A DNA stretch of 64,000 bases. It comes from Chitinophagaceae bacterium (GTDB lineage Bacteria; Bacteroidota; Bacteroidia; Chitinophagales; Chitinophagaceae). The stretch lies in assembly GCA_021151685.1 (NCBI GenBank), contig JAGKWS010000001.1:1-64000 (forward strand), in the 5' to 3' direction. The notes under the pieces are model-generated. The model saw nothing but the letters and a program-made list of their open reading frames with translations. It ran no database searches and was not told where the DNA came from. A program made the position numbers and the translations under genes. Shown here piece by piece: positions 31,886 to 41,693 of the stretch; positions within the stretch are counted from its first letter, which is position 1, and each line of letters opens with the position of its first letter.

Positions 31886-33160
31886 TTATTTGGGCATTAC
31901 CATCGGCAATTCAACCGACACTTTACGCATATTGTAGTAATTGGGTATTGGTTTGCCTTGAGAAAATAGTACGCCTTTAGTGATGCCATCTGGCACTGCC
32001 TGATTGGGGTATATGATCATTAATTTAGGCTGTATTTCATCAGAAATGCCAAAGAACGAACGCACCTTTTCGTTTCTGCCATAACCAGCCAATTGCCTGA
32101 TATCCGTAGCTACGGATTCGTTCATTCCATCCTCGGAATAATAGGTCTTGTATTTAGCATCCAGTATCAATAGCTCATCTTTAAGGAGGTAGTCAGGGAT
32201 ATCGTAACCCATTTTTTTCTGGTACACTATAGAGTAACCTGCCGCCTTCAATTTGCCAAGTACATAAAACTCAAAAAGCTTGCTCATATCTATCCAGAAT
32301 GGAGGAGTAGTTTTTTTTTGAGTGCTGGTATTTGAGATGTTATATCCAAAACGCTGGAGGATAATCTTTGCCAGCCGAAGGGCCTCTGTGTATTCGTTAT
32401 AAAATGCGTTAGGCTTGGTATGCATAATATCGTGCAGGCTTACTTCCTCCGATACCTCTTCAAAAGCAGGATTGATATAATTAAATACCTGTTCTGTATA
32501 CGTTTCGGCGTGTAAGTGCTTAATTGACGGGAGGTATCTCTTTATGAAAACCAATGTCTTTTTCAGCAACCTGTTCTCAAGCCCATTGATTCCAAATTCG
32601 TCATAGCTACACCATGTGTGCAGTGTCTTATTCTTAAGAACATTTTCTTTGATAGTTTTCCCTACCATCACTTTACCTTTCACCCTACCATAGAGGTTGT
32701 GTTCTACCTTGTAATAAGATTTCTTCAATCCCTTACGAACAATTTCCTTCAACAAGTTCAGGTAAATAATAACAAGCAATGGAGTAAGCAGATCCTGAGA
32801 CTGCTTGATAGATATTGAAGGGCGTTCCCATTTTATCTCGTAAAGGTGGGTGGCGTTTTGTGCTGCTTCGGGCAGACTTAATGCAACAAAGAGCATTTCA
32901 AGATAGTTGGTCTGCACTTCTGATCCATTGAGCTTTGGCTCCACATAAATTGCCTTCTCCTTATTTAGCCAATCTACCCCGATGTAGTACTGAGTTTGCA
33001 GTCTTCTGTTATAGCTTATTTGTACACAATATGCTTCAGACTTTCCGCCCTTGTAATAAATAGGAGGTGGAATTTCTGATAGCTCAGATTCTTCAATCAA
33101 GTCAACAACTTCATGCTCGCTGAAAGGTTTTCTTAACAAAAAGTGTGCGTCTAATTCCAT
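31886..33160 (-). CDS. mcrC: McrC-like restriction endonuclease subunit
   Basis: This 424-residue protein is the nuclease partner of McrB. The C-terminal half carries a PD-(D/E)xK site: IPDYLL (D323) and LILDAKYK (D334, K336), with E297 in the preceding MSKLFEFYV helix, a pattern typical of McrC. The N-terminal half is mixed, with QISYNRRLQTQYYIGVDWL. With McrB it cuts DNA carrying modified cytosine or other modified bases, a type IV system against phage or foreign DNA. It begins one base after the mcrB stop, so the two are co-translated. Confidence 0.9.
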   Translation of the reverse strand: MELDAHFLLRKPFSEHEVVDLIEESELSEIPPPIYYKGGKSEAYCVQISYNRRLQTQYYIGVDWLNKEKAIYVEPKLNGSEVQTNYLEMLFVALSLPEAAQNATHLYEIKWERPSISIKQSQDLLTPLLVIIYLNLLKEIVRKGLKKSYYKVEHNLYGRVKGKVMVGKTIKENVLKNKTLHTWCSYDEFGINGLENRLLKKTLVFIKRYLPSIKHLHAETYTEQVFNYINPAFEEVSEEVSLHDIMHTKPNAFYNEYTEALRLAKIILQRFGYNISNTSTQKKTTPPFWIDMSKLFEFYVLGKLKAAGYSIVYQKKMGYDIPDYLLKDELLILDAKYKTYYSEDGMNESVATDIRQLAGYGRNEKVRSFFGISDEIQPKLMIIYPNQAVPDGITKGVLFSQGKPIPNYYNMRKVSVELPMVMPK

Positions 33161-33161
33161 C

Positions 33162-34853
33162 TTATTCCACTTTCAAGTTATCGATATCGATTTCTGTCTG
33201 GTCCTTATTGTCACTGTCTCTCCTGACAGACTTCAGTACCCCATCCTTCAGGTACTCCCTAAGCAAAGGTTTGATCTCATATTCCAGCTTCAATTCTAAC
33301 TCTTCTTTAGTTTTGGCTAAGAAATAGCTGTGGCCTAACTGCACATCTTCTTGCTTAAAGTCACCCATCAATAATGCAGGAGAAAAGAAAGCCGCAACTT
33401 TTTGGTACAGCCTCTTTGCCTGCATAAGTAGAGTAGCGTTGTTGGTAATAACTTTATCAATAACACTGTCGCTTGGAAGTATCGGAACAAAAGCAAATCT
33501 CCTACGTATGGCATAATCAATATGACCAACAGAGCGATCCGCCGTATTCATGGTGCCAATGACATAAAGATTGGGAGGTAATATTAGCACCCTATCTTCA
33601 TCTATCGCATACATAGAAGATACTGGCTCTCCCCTGTACTCTAATGCGTAAATCAATTCTCCAAGAACTGCTGGCAGATTGGCACGATTGATTTCATCAA
33701 TTACGAGAACATAGTTTTTAAGTTGAACAAGATTTGCTGTATGAGGATCAACAAACGCTGGACGGTTTATTAAGAACGCTCGGAATTTATTCAGCAATAG
33801 CAAATCATAGGTGCAATGATCTTTTCCTCTACCAGAATACTCTTCAATTTTTTTGATGTCGTTCCTTTCTTGCACGTTGTGAGTATACGCCAAACAAATA
33901 TCACGAAACTTCATATAATGTGGATTCTTGACATTTTTTCCATTGTGTTTATAGGCAAATGCATCATCTGCCACCCCTATGATAGAAAAATTATCGTTCA
34001 ACGCATACCTGCCGTTAGCACTAATATCGAATAAAATATGCCTACCAAATTCTATCAACTCATTTATTACCCAGCTTTCTAAGTTTAGCGTTTGTACATC
34101 CTTTTTACTCGCTCTCCAATTGTCCAAGGCATCCAAAGCAAATTGAGCCAACGTCTTATTTTCCGTTTCGTAAACTATACCATCAACAGTTGCTTTTGCA
34201 GTAATTCCGCGTACAAAATCTTCGTATGAGTAGGCTGGATGGAACTGTATTAATTTGAACTGCTCCTGAAATTCCAAAAACTTTGCTTGTTGATGGGCTT
34301 TGGTTTCAGAAACAGTGCCAGTAATCAACTTTTCAGCTACATCTTTTGCTGTAACCGTTTTGCCAGTTCCTGGAGGGCCCTGTAAAATGATCTGACCTTT
34401 ATGCTTAACTATTTCTTCAATTTTTGTCATGGCGTTTGCTCTCAAATATTTTTTATACCAGTTTTCAATGAAAGTTTTTGATTCATTCGAATTGATCAGC
34501 CTCTCAAGTGTTCCTTGAACTTTATTAAATATTTCATTTCCTCTATACCAATCAAGCACATTTACAGCCCTAAAGTTCTCGTGTGCATATTTGGCTGTCA
34601 AAGCGTCATCATTGAAGTTATTGCCTGTAACCTTACATAATGCAATTGGATTTTTGCCTTCATGCACCAATACTACATCGCCAATTTTCATACCTCTTCC
34701 ATAACGATCTGTATCCTTAAAAAAAGCACACTGACTATCTTCCCATTCACCAGTTCCTATCACTGATGGAGTTTCGTTCAACAAAAGCGCAGAATCAATT
34801 TTACCCCCATTTCTTCCCCACGGCTGATTCATTTGTATATGCCAATAAGTCAT
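33162..34853 (-). CDS. mcrB: McrB-like AAA+ GTPase with EVE/PUA-like N-terminal domain
   Basis: This 563-residue protein is the motor of an McrBC restriction system. The AAA+ core has Walker A GPPGTGKT (159-166), Walker B VLVIDEINRANL (382-393) and the McrB-specific GTP signature MNTADRS (435-441), then RRRFAF with arginine fingers. The N-terminal 105 residues, beginning MTYWHIQMNQPWGRNGGKID and including KIGDVVLVHEG, read as an EVE/PUA-like modified-base reader rather than the Escherichia McrB DNA-binding domain. The gene is AT-richer than its surroundings, suggesting acquisition. Target base and sequence are unknown. Confidence 0.92.
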   Translation of the reverse strand: MTYWHIQMNQPWGRNGGKIDSALLLNETPSVIGTGEWEDSQCAFFKDTDRYGRGMKIGDVVLVHEGKNPIALCKVTGNNFNDDALTAKYAHENFRAVNVLDWYRGNEIFNKVQGTLERLINSNESKTFIENWYKKYLRANAMTKIEEIVKHKGQIILQGPPGTGKTVTAKDVAEKLITGTVSETKAHQQAKFLEFQEQFKLIQFHPAYSYEDFVRGITAKATVDGIVYETENKTLAQFALDALDNWRASKKDVQTLNLESWVINELIEFGRHILFDISANGRYALNDNFSIIGVADDAFAYKHNGKNVKNPHYMKFRDICLAYTHNVQERNDIKKIEEYSGRGKDHCTYDLLLLNKFRAFLINRPAFVDPHTANLVQLKNYVLVIDEINRANLPAVLGELIYALEYRGEPVSSMYAIDEDRVLILPPNLYVIGTMNTADRSVGHIDYAIRRRFAFVPILPSDSVIDKVITNNATLLMQAKRLYQKVAAFFSPALLMGDFKQEDVQLGHSYFLAKTKEELELKLEYEIKPLLREYLKDGVLKSVRRDSDNKDQTEIDIDNLKVE

Positions 34854-34965
34854 AATTATATATATTATATAAATATTTTATTTATTAAAACAGCTTACTC
34901 AAAATTTCATCTTTATGTTTCGCTTTTCCACCTTTGAGATTTTGGGTGGACTTGTTCGCCCCACC

Positions 34966-35676
34966 CTACAAACACCTTACCGACTTCCTTTTCTTGCCCA
35001 CTCCGCTTTTGGTGATAATTTTCTCTATGTATTCGGGGCCGAAGGGTACTTTGCAGGCGGTGTCGCCCATGTATACGGTAACCTTGCCTACCTTTTCGGC
35101 TATGGTGCGGGCCAGCTCGCTGAGGGGTGTTACGTATACGCCTACGGCTATAATGAAGCCATTCATGGTGTACTTCTGGCGGTTGGCGGCTGTGTGTATC
35201 ACTTTTCCTACATGCAGCAGCAAGTCCTTCAGGGTGGGTACATCCAGCTTATCGTCGGGTGTCATGGCCACATAATCGCTCAGGGCGTTCCAACCTATGC
35301 TGGCCAAATCGGTATTGCCGCTGTGTATCCATTGCATGGCCATAGCCACACAATGCGGGCTCTCGGCTGTTACCCATGCCACAGTGTACTCGCGCAGCGA
35401 GTGGCAGGTAGCGGTATCGGCCCAGTGCTGTAGGTCGGCCACGGTCATTTTGGACGGCTCAGCCACCAGACCCGCCAGATACATAGCATCGTACACGCCG
35501 GTATCGTATAGCTGCAAAGACAGTTCATAGCCATTCTTTATCTTTTTGGCTATTTTCTTCATCTCCTCCACCTTCACCCCCATCAGCGGCTCGGGAATGT
35601 CGTGTTTCAGCAGTACTTTTTTTATAGATGGCGATGCCAGTGTTTCCAGCGTCTGCATTATTTCGTCCCTTGTCAT
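34966..35676 (-). CDS. AlkD-like DNA alkylation repair protein
   Basis: This 236-residue helical protein fits the AlkD DNA glycosylase family (PF08713-type): repeated HEAT-like helices with VEEMKKIAKKI, LYDTGVYDAMYLAGLV, HSLREYTVAWVTAESPHCVAM and GNTDLASIGWNALSDYV. AlkD removes positively charged alkylated bases such as N3-methyladenine without base flipping. The catalytic Asp/Trp/Arg set cannot be confirmed by eye. It is 36 bases after the amidohydrolase gene on the same strand and may share a transcript. Confidence 0.85.
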   Translation of the reverse strand: MTRDEIMQTLETLASPSIKKVLLKHDIPEPLMGVKVEEMKKIAKKIKNGYELSLQLYDTGVYDAMYLAGLVAEPSKMTVADLQHWADTATCHSLREYTVAWVTAESPHCVAMAMQWIHSGNTDLASIGWNALSDYVAMTPDDKLDVPTLKDLLLHVGKVIHTAANRQKYTMNGFIIAVGVYVTPLSELARTIAEKVGKVTVYMGDTACKVPFGPEYIEKIITKSGVGKKRKSVRCL

Positions 35677-35712
35677 GGTACAATTGTTGTGCGTGGTTGT
35701 AGTGGGCTATTG

Positions 35713-36888
35713 TCAGGCAAAATCTTTCAGTATCTGCTGTGCGGCCGCTGCCAGAAATTTTGCACCCGGCTCTATACAGGCTTCGTTCATCACCACACGG
35801 GGGTGGTGTACAAAAAAGCACTCCTCCGCAATATCTCGTGCGCCTATAAAGTAGAACATAGAGGGCGACCGGCGCGAGTAGAAGGCAAAATCTTCGGCGG
35901 CCAGCATGGGTTCTGTTACCAGCAGATTGCTGCTGCCAAACACCGCATCTACCGGACCTGCCAGCTTGTCGTTCAGTGCGGCATCATTCAGCACACTGGG
36001 GTAGCGGGTGGTAAAGGTGAGTGTAGTGCGCACGCCATATGCTACCTCGGCACCGTGCAGTATTTGCCGCAGGCGTTCTACTATATAGTCGTACGTGGCG
36101 GTGTTCATGGCCCGTATGGTGCCGCCCATGGTCAGATCGTCGGGTATAACGTTTTCGCTGGTACCCCCATGTATGCGGGTTACCGAAAATACAGCAGGCT
36201 GCGTAGGCGATATGTTTCGCGACACTATAGACTGTGCCGCCTGTATGATGTGGCTGGCTACCAGTATGGGGTCTATGGCCAGGTGCGGTGCGGCACCGGC
36301 ATGGCCGCCCTTGCCCGCAATATGTATCTGAAAAAACGAAGCACAGGCCAATGCCTCGCCGGGCGCATACGATAGCTGCCCTACGGGCTGTAACGGATGC
36401 ACATGCAGGGCCACACAGGCAGCGGCACCATCTATTACGCCACCTTCTACCATGCGCTGCCCACCCGATTTATGCTCGGGGTCGCCATTTACCCCCTCTT
36501 CCGATGGCTGAAACACCAGCTTTACCGTACCGTTAAAGTCGGCATTGCGCAGCAGCATGCCCGCACCTACCAGCATAGTGGTATGCACATCGTGCCCGCA
36601 GGCATGCATGGTATTGCCCGTTACCGATGCAAAGGGCAAATTGGTTTGCTCGGTCATGGGCAGCGCATCAATATCGGCACGCAGCACGGCCAGCGGCCCT
36701 TCGCCCTTGCCGATGGTGGCTACCACACCGGTCTTCATACCAGCGGGCGCACATTCGTGAGTAATGCCCAAATCGGTCAGCATTTCCGATATCTTTTGCG
36801 TGGTACGGAATTCCTGATAACCTACTTCGGGATGTTGGTGCAGGTCGCGCCTGAAGGGAATCAGACGGCTCATCATATCGTTGGCCAT
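35713..36888 (-). CDS. M20-family amidohydrolase
   Basis: This 391-residue enzyme matches the M20D/IAA-amino acid hydrolase group. Metal ligands are visible in HACGHDVHTTML (95-106), the catalytic glutamates in FQPSEEG near 127, and a C-terminal histidine in YFIGARD-H region. It cleaves N-acyl amino acids (for example N-acetyl or indole-acetyl conjugates) to free amino acids, using two zinc ions in the cytoplasm. The substrate is unknown. Length is typical. It lies between the AlkD-like gene and an outer-membrane receptor gene. Confidence 0.92.
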   Translation of the reverse strand: MANDMMSRLIPFRRDLHQHPEVGYQEFRTTQKISEMLTDLGITHECAPAGMKTGVVATIGKGEGPLAVLRADIDALPMTEQTNLPFASVTGNTMHACGHDVHTTMLVGAGMLLRNADFNGTVKLVFQPSEEGVNGDPEHKSGGQRMVEGGVIDGAAACVALHVHPLQPVGQLSYAPGEALACASFFQIHIAGKGGHAGAAPHLAIDPILVASHIIQAAQSIVSRNISPTQPAVFSVTRIHGGTSENVIPDDLTMGGTIRAMNTATYDYIVERLRQILHGAEVAYGVRTTLTFTTRYPSVLNDAALNDKLAGPVDAVFGSSNLLVTEPMLAAEDFAFYSRRSPSMFYFIGARDIAEECFFVHHPRVVMNEACIEPGAKFLAAAAQQILKDFA

Positions 36889-37139
36889 ATAGTGTAGCGA
36901 TGATAGTAATACCTACCACCGCCCATAAAATTAGTGAACGTGGGGGAAAAACAAATTTGAGTCTAAACTTGAAGGGTATTTATAGCAACAATCATACGCT
37001 GATACGTAACGGACAAACAAAATGGTTGAGTCTGTTGCAAACAGCTTTTTGTAACAAATGCCACATAAAATGCCCCCAAACATTTGGTACAGACCAACGG
37101 AAGTGGGCCGAAAGGCGTTGCAAAAATTGCCTGTAGTAT

Positions 37140-39554
37140 CTACCGCACACTCTCGGGCGAATCCTGTTTCAGGAAGTTGTTATCTTCCCTCTTGCGTACG
37201 CCAAAATTGTAGATGATGTTCATGCCCACCCGGCGGGTATCGTTTTGCCGCAGGCCGGTAGCGGTCACATTTCCCTGACTGATAGCGAAGGTATTTTTGT
37301 TGGTAAAAAACATATCGGTCACACTCAGCGTCACTTTCAACTTTCTGTCAAAGAACTGCTGGTTCAGGCTCATATTCAGTGCGCCAAACGTACTCAGCTC
37401 GTAGAATTGTACCAACCCCTTGTAGCGCATAAAGCCATTCAGCACCAATTGGGTGTTTTTCGCCAGCCTCAGTGTCTGGTAGGTAAAAAACGACCAACTA
37501 TCTCGCATATACGATAGCGGCATTCCGTTATACAACCCATCGTACACATTGTGGTTGTACTGACCACCTATCACAAAAAAGTATGTGCGCCCCGGTGGAA
37601 TAGCAGCCATACCCCGTACATACAGCTCTCGATTACGCCCCAAATTATCGTAAGTGCGGTAGGTTTGCCGGCTATTGCCCGCTGCCTGATACACTACCTG
37701 AGAGAACATATCCGTCATTTCGTTGTACCCCACCGCCACAATGGGCCTATCATCTACCGATACATTGGCCTCGTAGTTGTTGGTAAACTGTGGGCGTAAT
37801 GAGGGGTTGCCCGTTTCGGACAAATACTGGTCTACATATCGAGGGAAGGGGTTCAGGTATTCATAAGCAGGTCGGGTAATGGTACGGCGGGCTATCAGGA
37901 ATGCACGCAGCTCATAGCCACCTATAGACATTACTTTGCGGCTCACATATAGGTAAGGAAACAGGTCGGACCGTTTAATGCCAAAGGTAGTATCGGCCGG
38001 TATGGTCTGGTGGCCATCCATATTGGTATTCTCGAACCGCAAACCGGTTTTTACCAATACACTCCCCAGTTTTTTGGTGCCCTGCAAGTAGGCGGCATAT
38101 ATATGTTCGTTGTAGCTGTAGGCATTGGTGCGTTGCGCATCGGGGCTGGTGGTACCACCAACGGTACGGGTATAATCGGTATTGCTGCTATACCACACAT
38201 TGGTTGCCTTTAGCCCCACCTCGGCCGTAGCACGGTGCGGTAGTTTCTTTACATAATCGGTCTGTGCGGTAAAGGTGTGCAAACGGGTAGTTACATCCCC
38301 ATCGCCCGACACCGTGAACGCTGTGGGGCTTCCATATGCTGTATTGTACTGCTGTGCTGCATTGCCGGGCAGGTAGTTCCACGACAAGTCTGTAGTCCAT
38401 TCTGTGCCACTTGTATCGGGTTTGTACTTGGTAGACAGCCCCTGTGTAATGCTTACCGCACTATTGTTATTGGCTACATCGGTAGTATAGGTGGCAGATG
38501 GTATGGCTGCACCCTGTACCAATATGCCGGCAGGGCTGCTACTGCTATTGTGGCTCTGGTTGTAGCTGGCACGCCCATCTATAGTTATATCCCACTTCTT
38601 GCTGGCATTATACCCAACCATATAGCTACCATAGTAGCTGCTGGCAGGATAAACGGTATAGGCATCCTGAGACAGTAAAGAGTCGCCCGAAAAGGCACGG
38701 TCTGTTTTGATGCGCTCGCCATTGTTGCGGTGGCTGGCCTGTACATTGAAGCTGGTGCTAAGTTTACCATTATCGTTATTGATGACCACCCCTGCAAACT
38801 GGTTGCCATACACACCCTGATTGAACCCGGTAGTGGCACTGCCTGTAAGCCCGGGTTTTATGCCTTTTTTCAATACCACATTCACTACCCCACCGCTCGA
38901 TGAAGCATCGTAACGGGTAGAGGGCAGCCGCATTATCTCTATACGCTCTATAGAATTGGGCGGCAGGCTACGCAGCAAAGCAGCTACCTCGGCCCTACCC
39001 ATCTTTTGCTCCCTGCCATTGATGTAGACCGATGCCGGTGTGCTGCTGGATATGTATATATTACCATCCTGGTCTACAAACAGCCCCGGCACTTTCTCTA
39101 TAATATCGAATGCACTGGTGCTGGCAGTAGCAAGGTCGGTAGGGTCTACAATGGTTTTGTCGTCTTCCTGTCGCATCAGTGGTCGGCGTGCTACCACCGT
39201 CACATCTTTCAGGTTGCGGGCATCGGGCATAACGGCCAGTGTATATACCGGGTTGTCGGCAGCAACCAGTACCGGAAGCGATGCTGATAGGTAACCAAGG
39301 GCACTGGTGCGCACTGTGTACCGATGCATGGACTTCAGTTGCAGAAAGCATTTGCCCATACTATCGGCCGTGGCACCTGTACGTTGTGTAGTGTCGGCAT
39401 TGTCTACGGCCAGCACTACGGCATAGGGCACGCCCATACTATCGGGCCCCACTACCTTAAAAAATACACGTACATCCTGCGCAATAGCCGCACAGGATAA
39501 CAATACACCAATAAACGTCAGGGAAATAATACGGGAGTAGCTATAGGAAAACAC
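37140..39554 (-). CDS. Outer-membrane receptor with beta-barrel (TonB-dependent type)
   Basis: This 804-residue protein has a signal peptide (MFSYSYSRIISLTFIGVLLSCAAIAQ), a carboxypeptidase-regulatory-like fold (about 30-110), a plug domain (LKDVTVVARRPLMRQEDDKT, VPGLFVDQDG and GVVNVVLKKG, about 115-235) and a large C-terminal barrel (OMP_b-brl_3-like) ending LRQNDTRRVGMNIIYNFG and a short tail. It probably transports a large ligand such as a polysaccharide fragment or siderophore using TonB. No SusD partner is adjacent, which is common for this subgroup. The ligand is unknown. Confidence 0.88.
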   Translation of the reverse strand: MFSYSYSRIISLTFIGVLLSCAAIAQDVRVFFKVVGPDSMGVPYAVVLAVDNADTTQRTGATADSMGKCFLQLKSMHRYTVRTSALGYLSASLPVLVAADNPVYTLAVMPDARNLKDVTVVARRPLMRQEDDKTIVDPTDLATASTSAFDIIEKVPGLFVDQDGNIYISSSTPASVYINGREQKMGRAEVAALLRSLPPNSIERIEIMRLPSTRYDASSSGGVVNVVLKKGIKPGLTGSATTGFNQGVYGNQFAGVVINNDNGKLSTSFNVQASHRNNGERIKTDRAFSGDSLLSQDAYTVYPASSYYGSYMVGYNASKKWDITIDGRASYNQSHNSSSSPAGILVQGAAIPSATYTTDVANNNSAVSITQGLSTKYKPDTSGTEWTTDLSWNYLPGNAAQQYNTAYGSPTAFTVSGDGDVTTRLHTFTAQTDYVKKLPHRATAEVGLKATNVWYSSNTDYTRTVGGTTSPDAQRTNAYSYNEHIYAAYLQGTKKLGSVLVKTGLRFENTNMDGHQTIPADTTFGIKRSDLFPYLYVSRKVMSIGGYELRAFLIARRTITRPAYEYLNPFPRYVDQYLSETGNPSLRPQFTNNYEANVSVDDRPIVAVGYNEMTDMFSQVVYQAAGNSRQTYRTYDNLGRNRELYVRGMAAIPPGRTYFFVIGGQYNHNVYDGLYNGMPLSYMRDSWSFFTYQTLRLAKNTQLVLNGFMRYKGLVQFYELSTFGALNMSLNQQFFDRKLKVTLSVTDMFFTNKNTFAISQGNVTATGLRQNDTRRVGMNIIYNFGVRKREDNNFLKQDSPESVR

Positions 39555-39602
39555 GAGGCAAAGGTAGGCTGCACAGTGGCACCACTTTGCTAAAAATGGT
39601 GT

Positions 39603-39631
39603 AAAAAAAACCGGCAGTTTTCACTGCCGGC
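39603..39631 (-). terminator. Intrinsic terminator of the hexosaminidase gene
   Basis: CCGGCAGT-TTTC-ACTGCCGG at 39611-39630, followed on the minus strand by eight T, lies just beyond the GH20 stop at 39636. It separates the hexosaminidase from the receptor gene. Confidence 0.85.
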
Positions 39632-39635
39632 TCCA

Positions 39636-41525
39636 TTAGTTTTCCATTTTAATGGTGGTAGACACGCTTCGTTTACCACCGGGTGTAGCCGTTATGCAGC
39701 GGAACACCACTGTGCCGCCTTCGGGTACGGTAATCTCTACTGGTGTGGTGTACACCAAATCGTTTTCGGTAGGTTCGTTACCGTCTACCGAGTAATACAC
39801 CTTGCCCCCCTCTACCGAAGGTTTCAATTCCAGCGTAAACTTGCCCCCCTTCATGGTGGTGTCTTTTGCCCCAATGGGTGCCGGCACGCGGAAGTTGTAC
39901 CCAAACTTCTCTAAACGGGCCAAATGGCCGGGAAGTCTTTGTGTAGAAAAGTCTTCATAATCACGTATCTGTGTGGGTGTCCAGCCGGTTTCGGATAGTG
40001 CCAGCATGCGGGGCAAAAACATATATTCGGCCTTGCCGGGGGTGGCTATGTATTCTGTCCACAAGTTAGCCTGTACGCCTATTACATGTTTCTGTTGTTC
40101 TTTGTTCAGCACTTCGGGTACGGGGTTGTAGTTGTAGGTTTTCTCCAATGGTGCAAATCCTCCTATGCTCAGTGGCTCCTGTGGCGATTTACTCTGCACG
40201 TGGTCGAAGTATAAACCTCCGCTACCGGGTGTCATTATCACATCGTGGCCCAGTTGCGAGGCGGCTATACCACCCTTATCGCCCCGCCAGCTCATTACTA
40301 CCGCACCTTGTGCCAGGCCACCTTCCAGTATCTCATCCCAGCCTATTACCTGCCGTCCTTGCGACTGCACATGTTTGGCTATTTTGGCTATGAAGTAGCT
40401 CTGCAAGCCCTCTTCATTCATCAGTTTTTGAGACGCAATGAGGTCGCGGCAGAACTGCGACCGTTTCCACGATGCTTTGTTGCACTCATCGCCGCCAATA
40501 TGAATGTATTTGGACGGGAACATGTCCATTACTTCATTCAGTATGTCGTATAGCACCTTAAAGGTCTCTTCGGTAGGGCAAAGGAAGTCGTCGTACACGC
40601 CCCACTTCTCGCCTACCTTATACTTCTTGGATGGGTCGCAGCTCAGTTCGGGGTAGGCGGCCAGCATGGCTGCCGTATGGCCCGGCATGTCTATCTCCGG
40701 CACTATATTGATGTAACGGGCCGATGCGTAATTGACAATTTCGTTGATTTGGTCTTGTGTATAAAAACCACCATGCGGGGTATTATCGAATGACGAAGGG
40801 GCATTGGAAGCACCAGCCTCGCGCCCAATTCTTGTCTGGGCGCGTTTGCTGCCCACTTCTGTCAGCTTGGGGTACTTCTTTATCTCTACCCGCCAGCCCT
40901 GGTCGTCGGTAAGATGCCAATGAAAGTTATTGAGTTTGTACATAGCCATTACGTCTATGTATTTCTTCACAAAGTCTACATCAAAGAAGTGGCGCGACAC
41001 ATCGAGGTGCATACCACGGTAGGCAAACCTCGGAAAATCGCGGATGTTGCCACATGGTATGGTTGCCGAGCCGGGCGATGTGGGCTTTATCAGTTGCATC
41101 AGCGTCTGTATGCCGTAGAACATACCTGCGCCATGTCCTTTCAGTTCTACACCATCATCATTTATCTTCAATTCATATCCTTCCGGCTTCATGTCGCCAG
41201 AGAAAGTCATGTTTAGATATATGGTATTCTTCAGCGACATTTTGTTACGGTCTACCGTACGCATATCGGTTACCGATGTAGCCAAGCCAGCCTTACGCAG
41301 GTATTCTGCAAAAAACTTCACAGCCTTATGTTCGGGCGAGTCTACCAATACTATTGTCTCGGGCGAATACTTGAACTCACCCTTGCCCTTCGACACAGAT
41401 ACCGGTGCAGGTACTATACCCATATTGGGGTCGTTCTTCTGGCCTAAGGCCAACAGAGGCATCAATGCCATGGTACATGCCGCAGCAACGGTTCTCACAG
41501 TTCTTTTAGACTTGTATTGGTACAT
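39636..41525 (-). CDS. Beta-N-acetylhexosaminidase, GH20
   Basis: This 629-residue protein has a signal peptide, a GH20b-type N-terminal domain (about 35-155), and the (beta/alpha)8 catalytic domain with RGMHLDVSRHF, the MYKLNNFHWHLTDDQGW segment and the catalytic pair D346-E347 in GGDECNK. A C-terminal chitobiase-like beta domain (about 545-629, YYSVDGNEPTEND...) follows. It removes terminal GlcNAc or GalNAc from chitin oligosaccharides, glycans or peptidoglycan fragments, probably in the periplasm or on the surface. A terminator follows. It is transcribed separately from the receptor. Confidence 0.95.
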   Translation of the reverse strand: MYQYKSKRTVRTVAAACTMALMPLLALGQKNDPNMGIVPAPVSVSKGKGEFKYSPETIVLVDSPEHKAVKFFAEYLRKAGLATSVTDMRTVDRNKMSLKNTIYLNMTFSGDMKPEGYELKINDDGVELKGHGAGMFYGIQTLMQLIKPTSPGSATIPCGNIRDFPRFAYRGMHLDVSRHFFDVDFVKKYIDVMAMYKLNNFHWHLTDDQGWRVEIKKYPKLTEVGSKRAQTRIGREAGASNAPSSFDNTPHGGFYTQDQINEIVNYASARYINIVPEIDMPGHTAAMLAAYPELSCDPSKKYKVGEKWGVYDDFLCPTEETFKVLYDILNEVMDMFPSKYIHIGGDECNKASWKRSQFCRDLIASQKLMNEEGLQSYFIAKIAKHVQSQGRQVIGWDEILEGGLAQGAVVMSWRGDKGGIAASQLGHDVIMTPGSGGLYFDHVQSKSPQEPLSIGGFAPLEKTYNYNPVPEVLNKEQQKHVIGVQANLWTEYIATPGKAEYMFLPRMLALSETGWTPTQIRDYEDFSTQRLPGHLARLEKFGYNFRVPAPIGAKDTTMKGGKFTLELKPSVEGGKVYYSVDGNEPTENDLVYTTPVEITVPEGGTVVFRCITATPGGKRSVSTTIKMEN

Positions 41526-41693
41526 CTGATAATAGATTGTTGTCGATAAATAAACAATTAACCCTGCATCGTCATTGCATATGGCAATGCGCTACACAAT
41601 GGCAACTTACAGAAAATATTCTAAAGGCTGCCGTCAAACTCGTTCTTTTGTGCAGTAACTATATAAATGGACACCAGGGGCACGTAACTGCCA

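Noticed and set aside
36900..37136. Short frame with a CxxC-like pattern in the gap before the outer-membrane receptor
   Set aside because: Only 78 residues, no start context and no convincing zinc-ribbon spacing; I treat the gap as non-coding.
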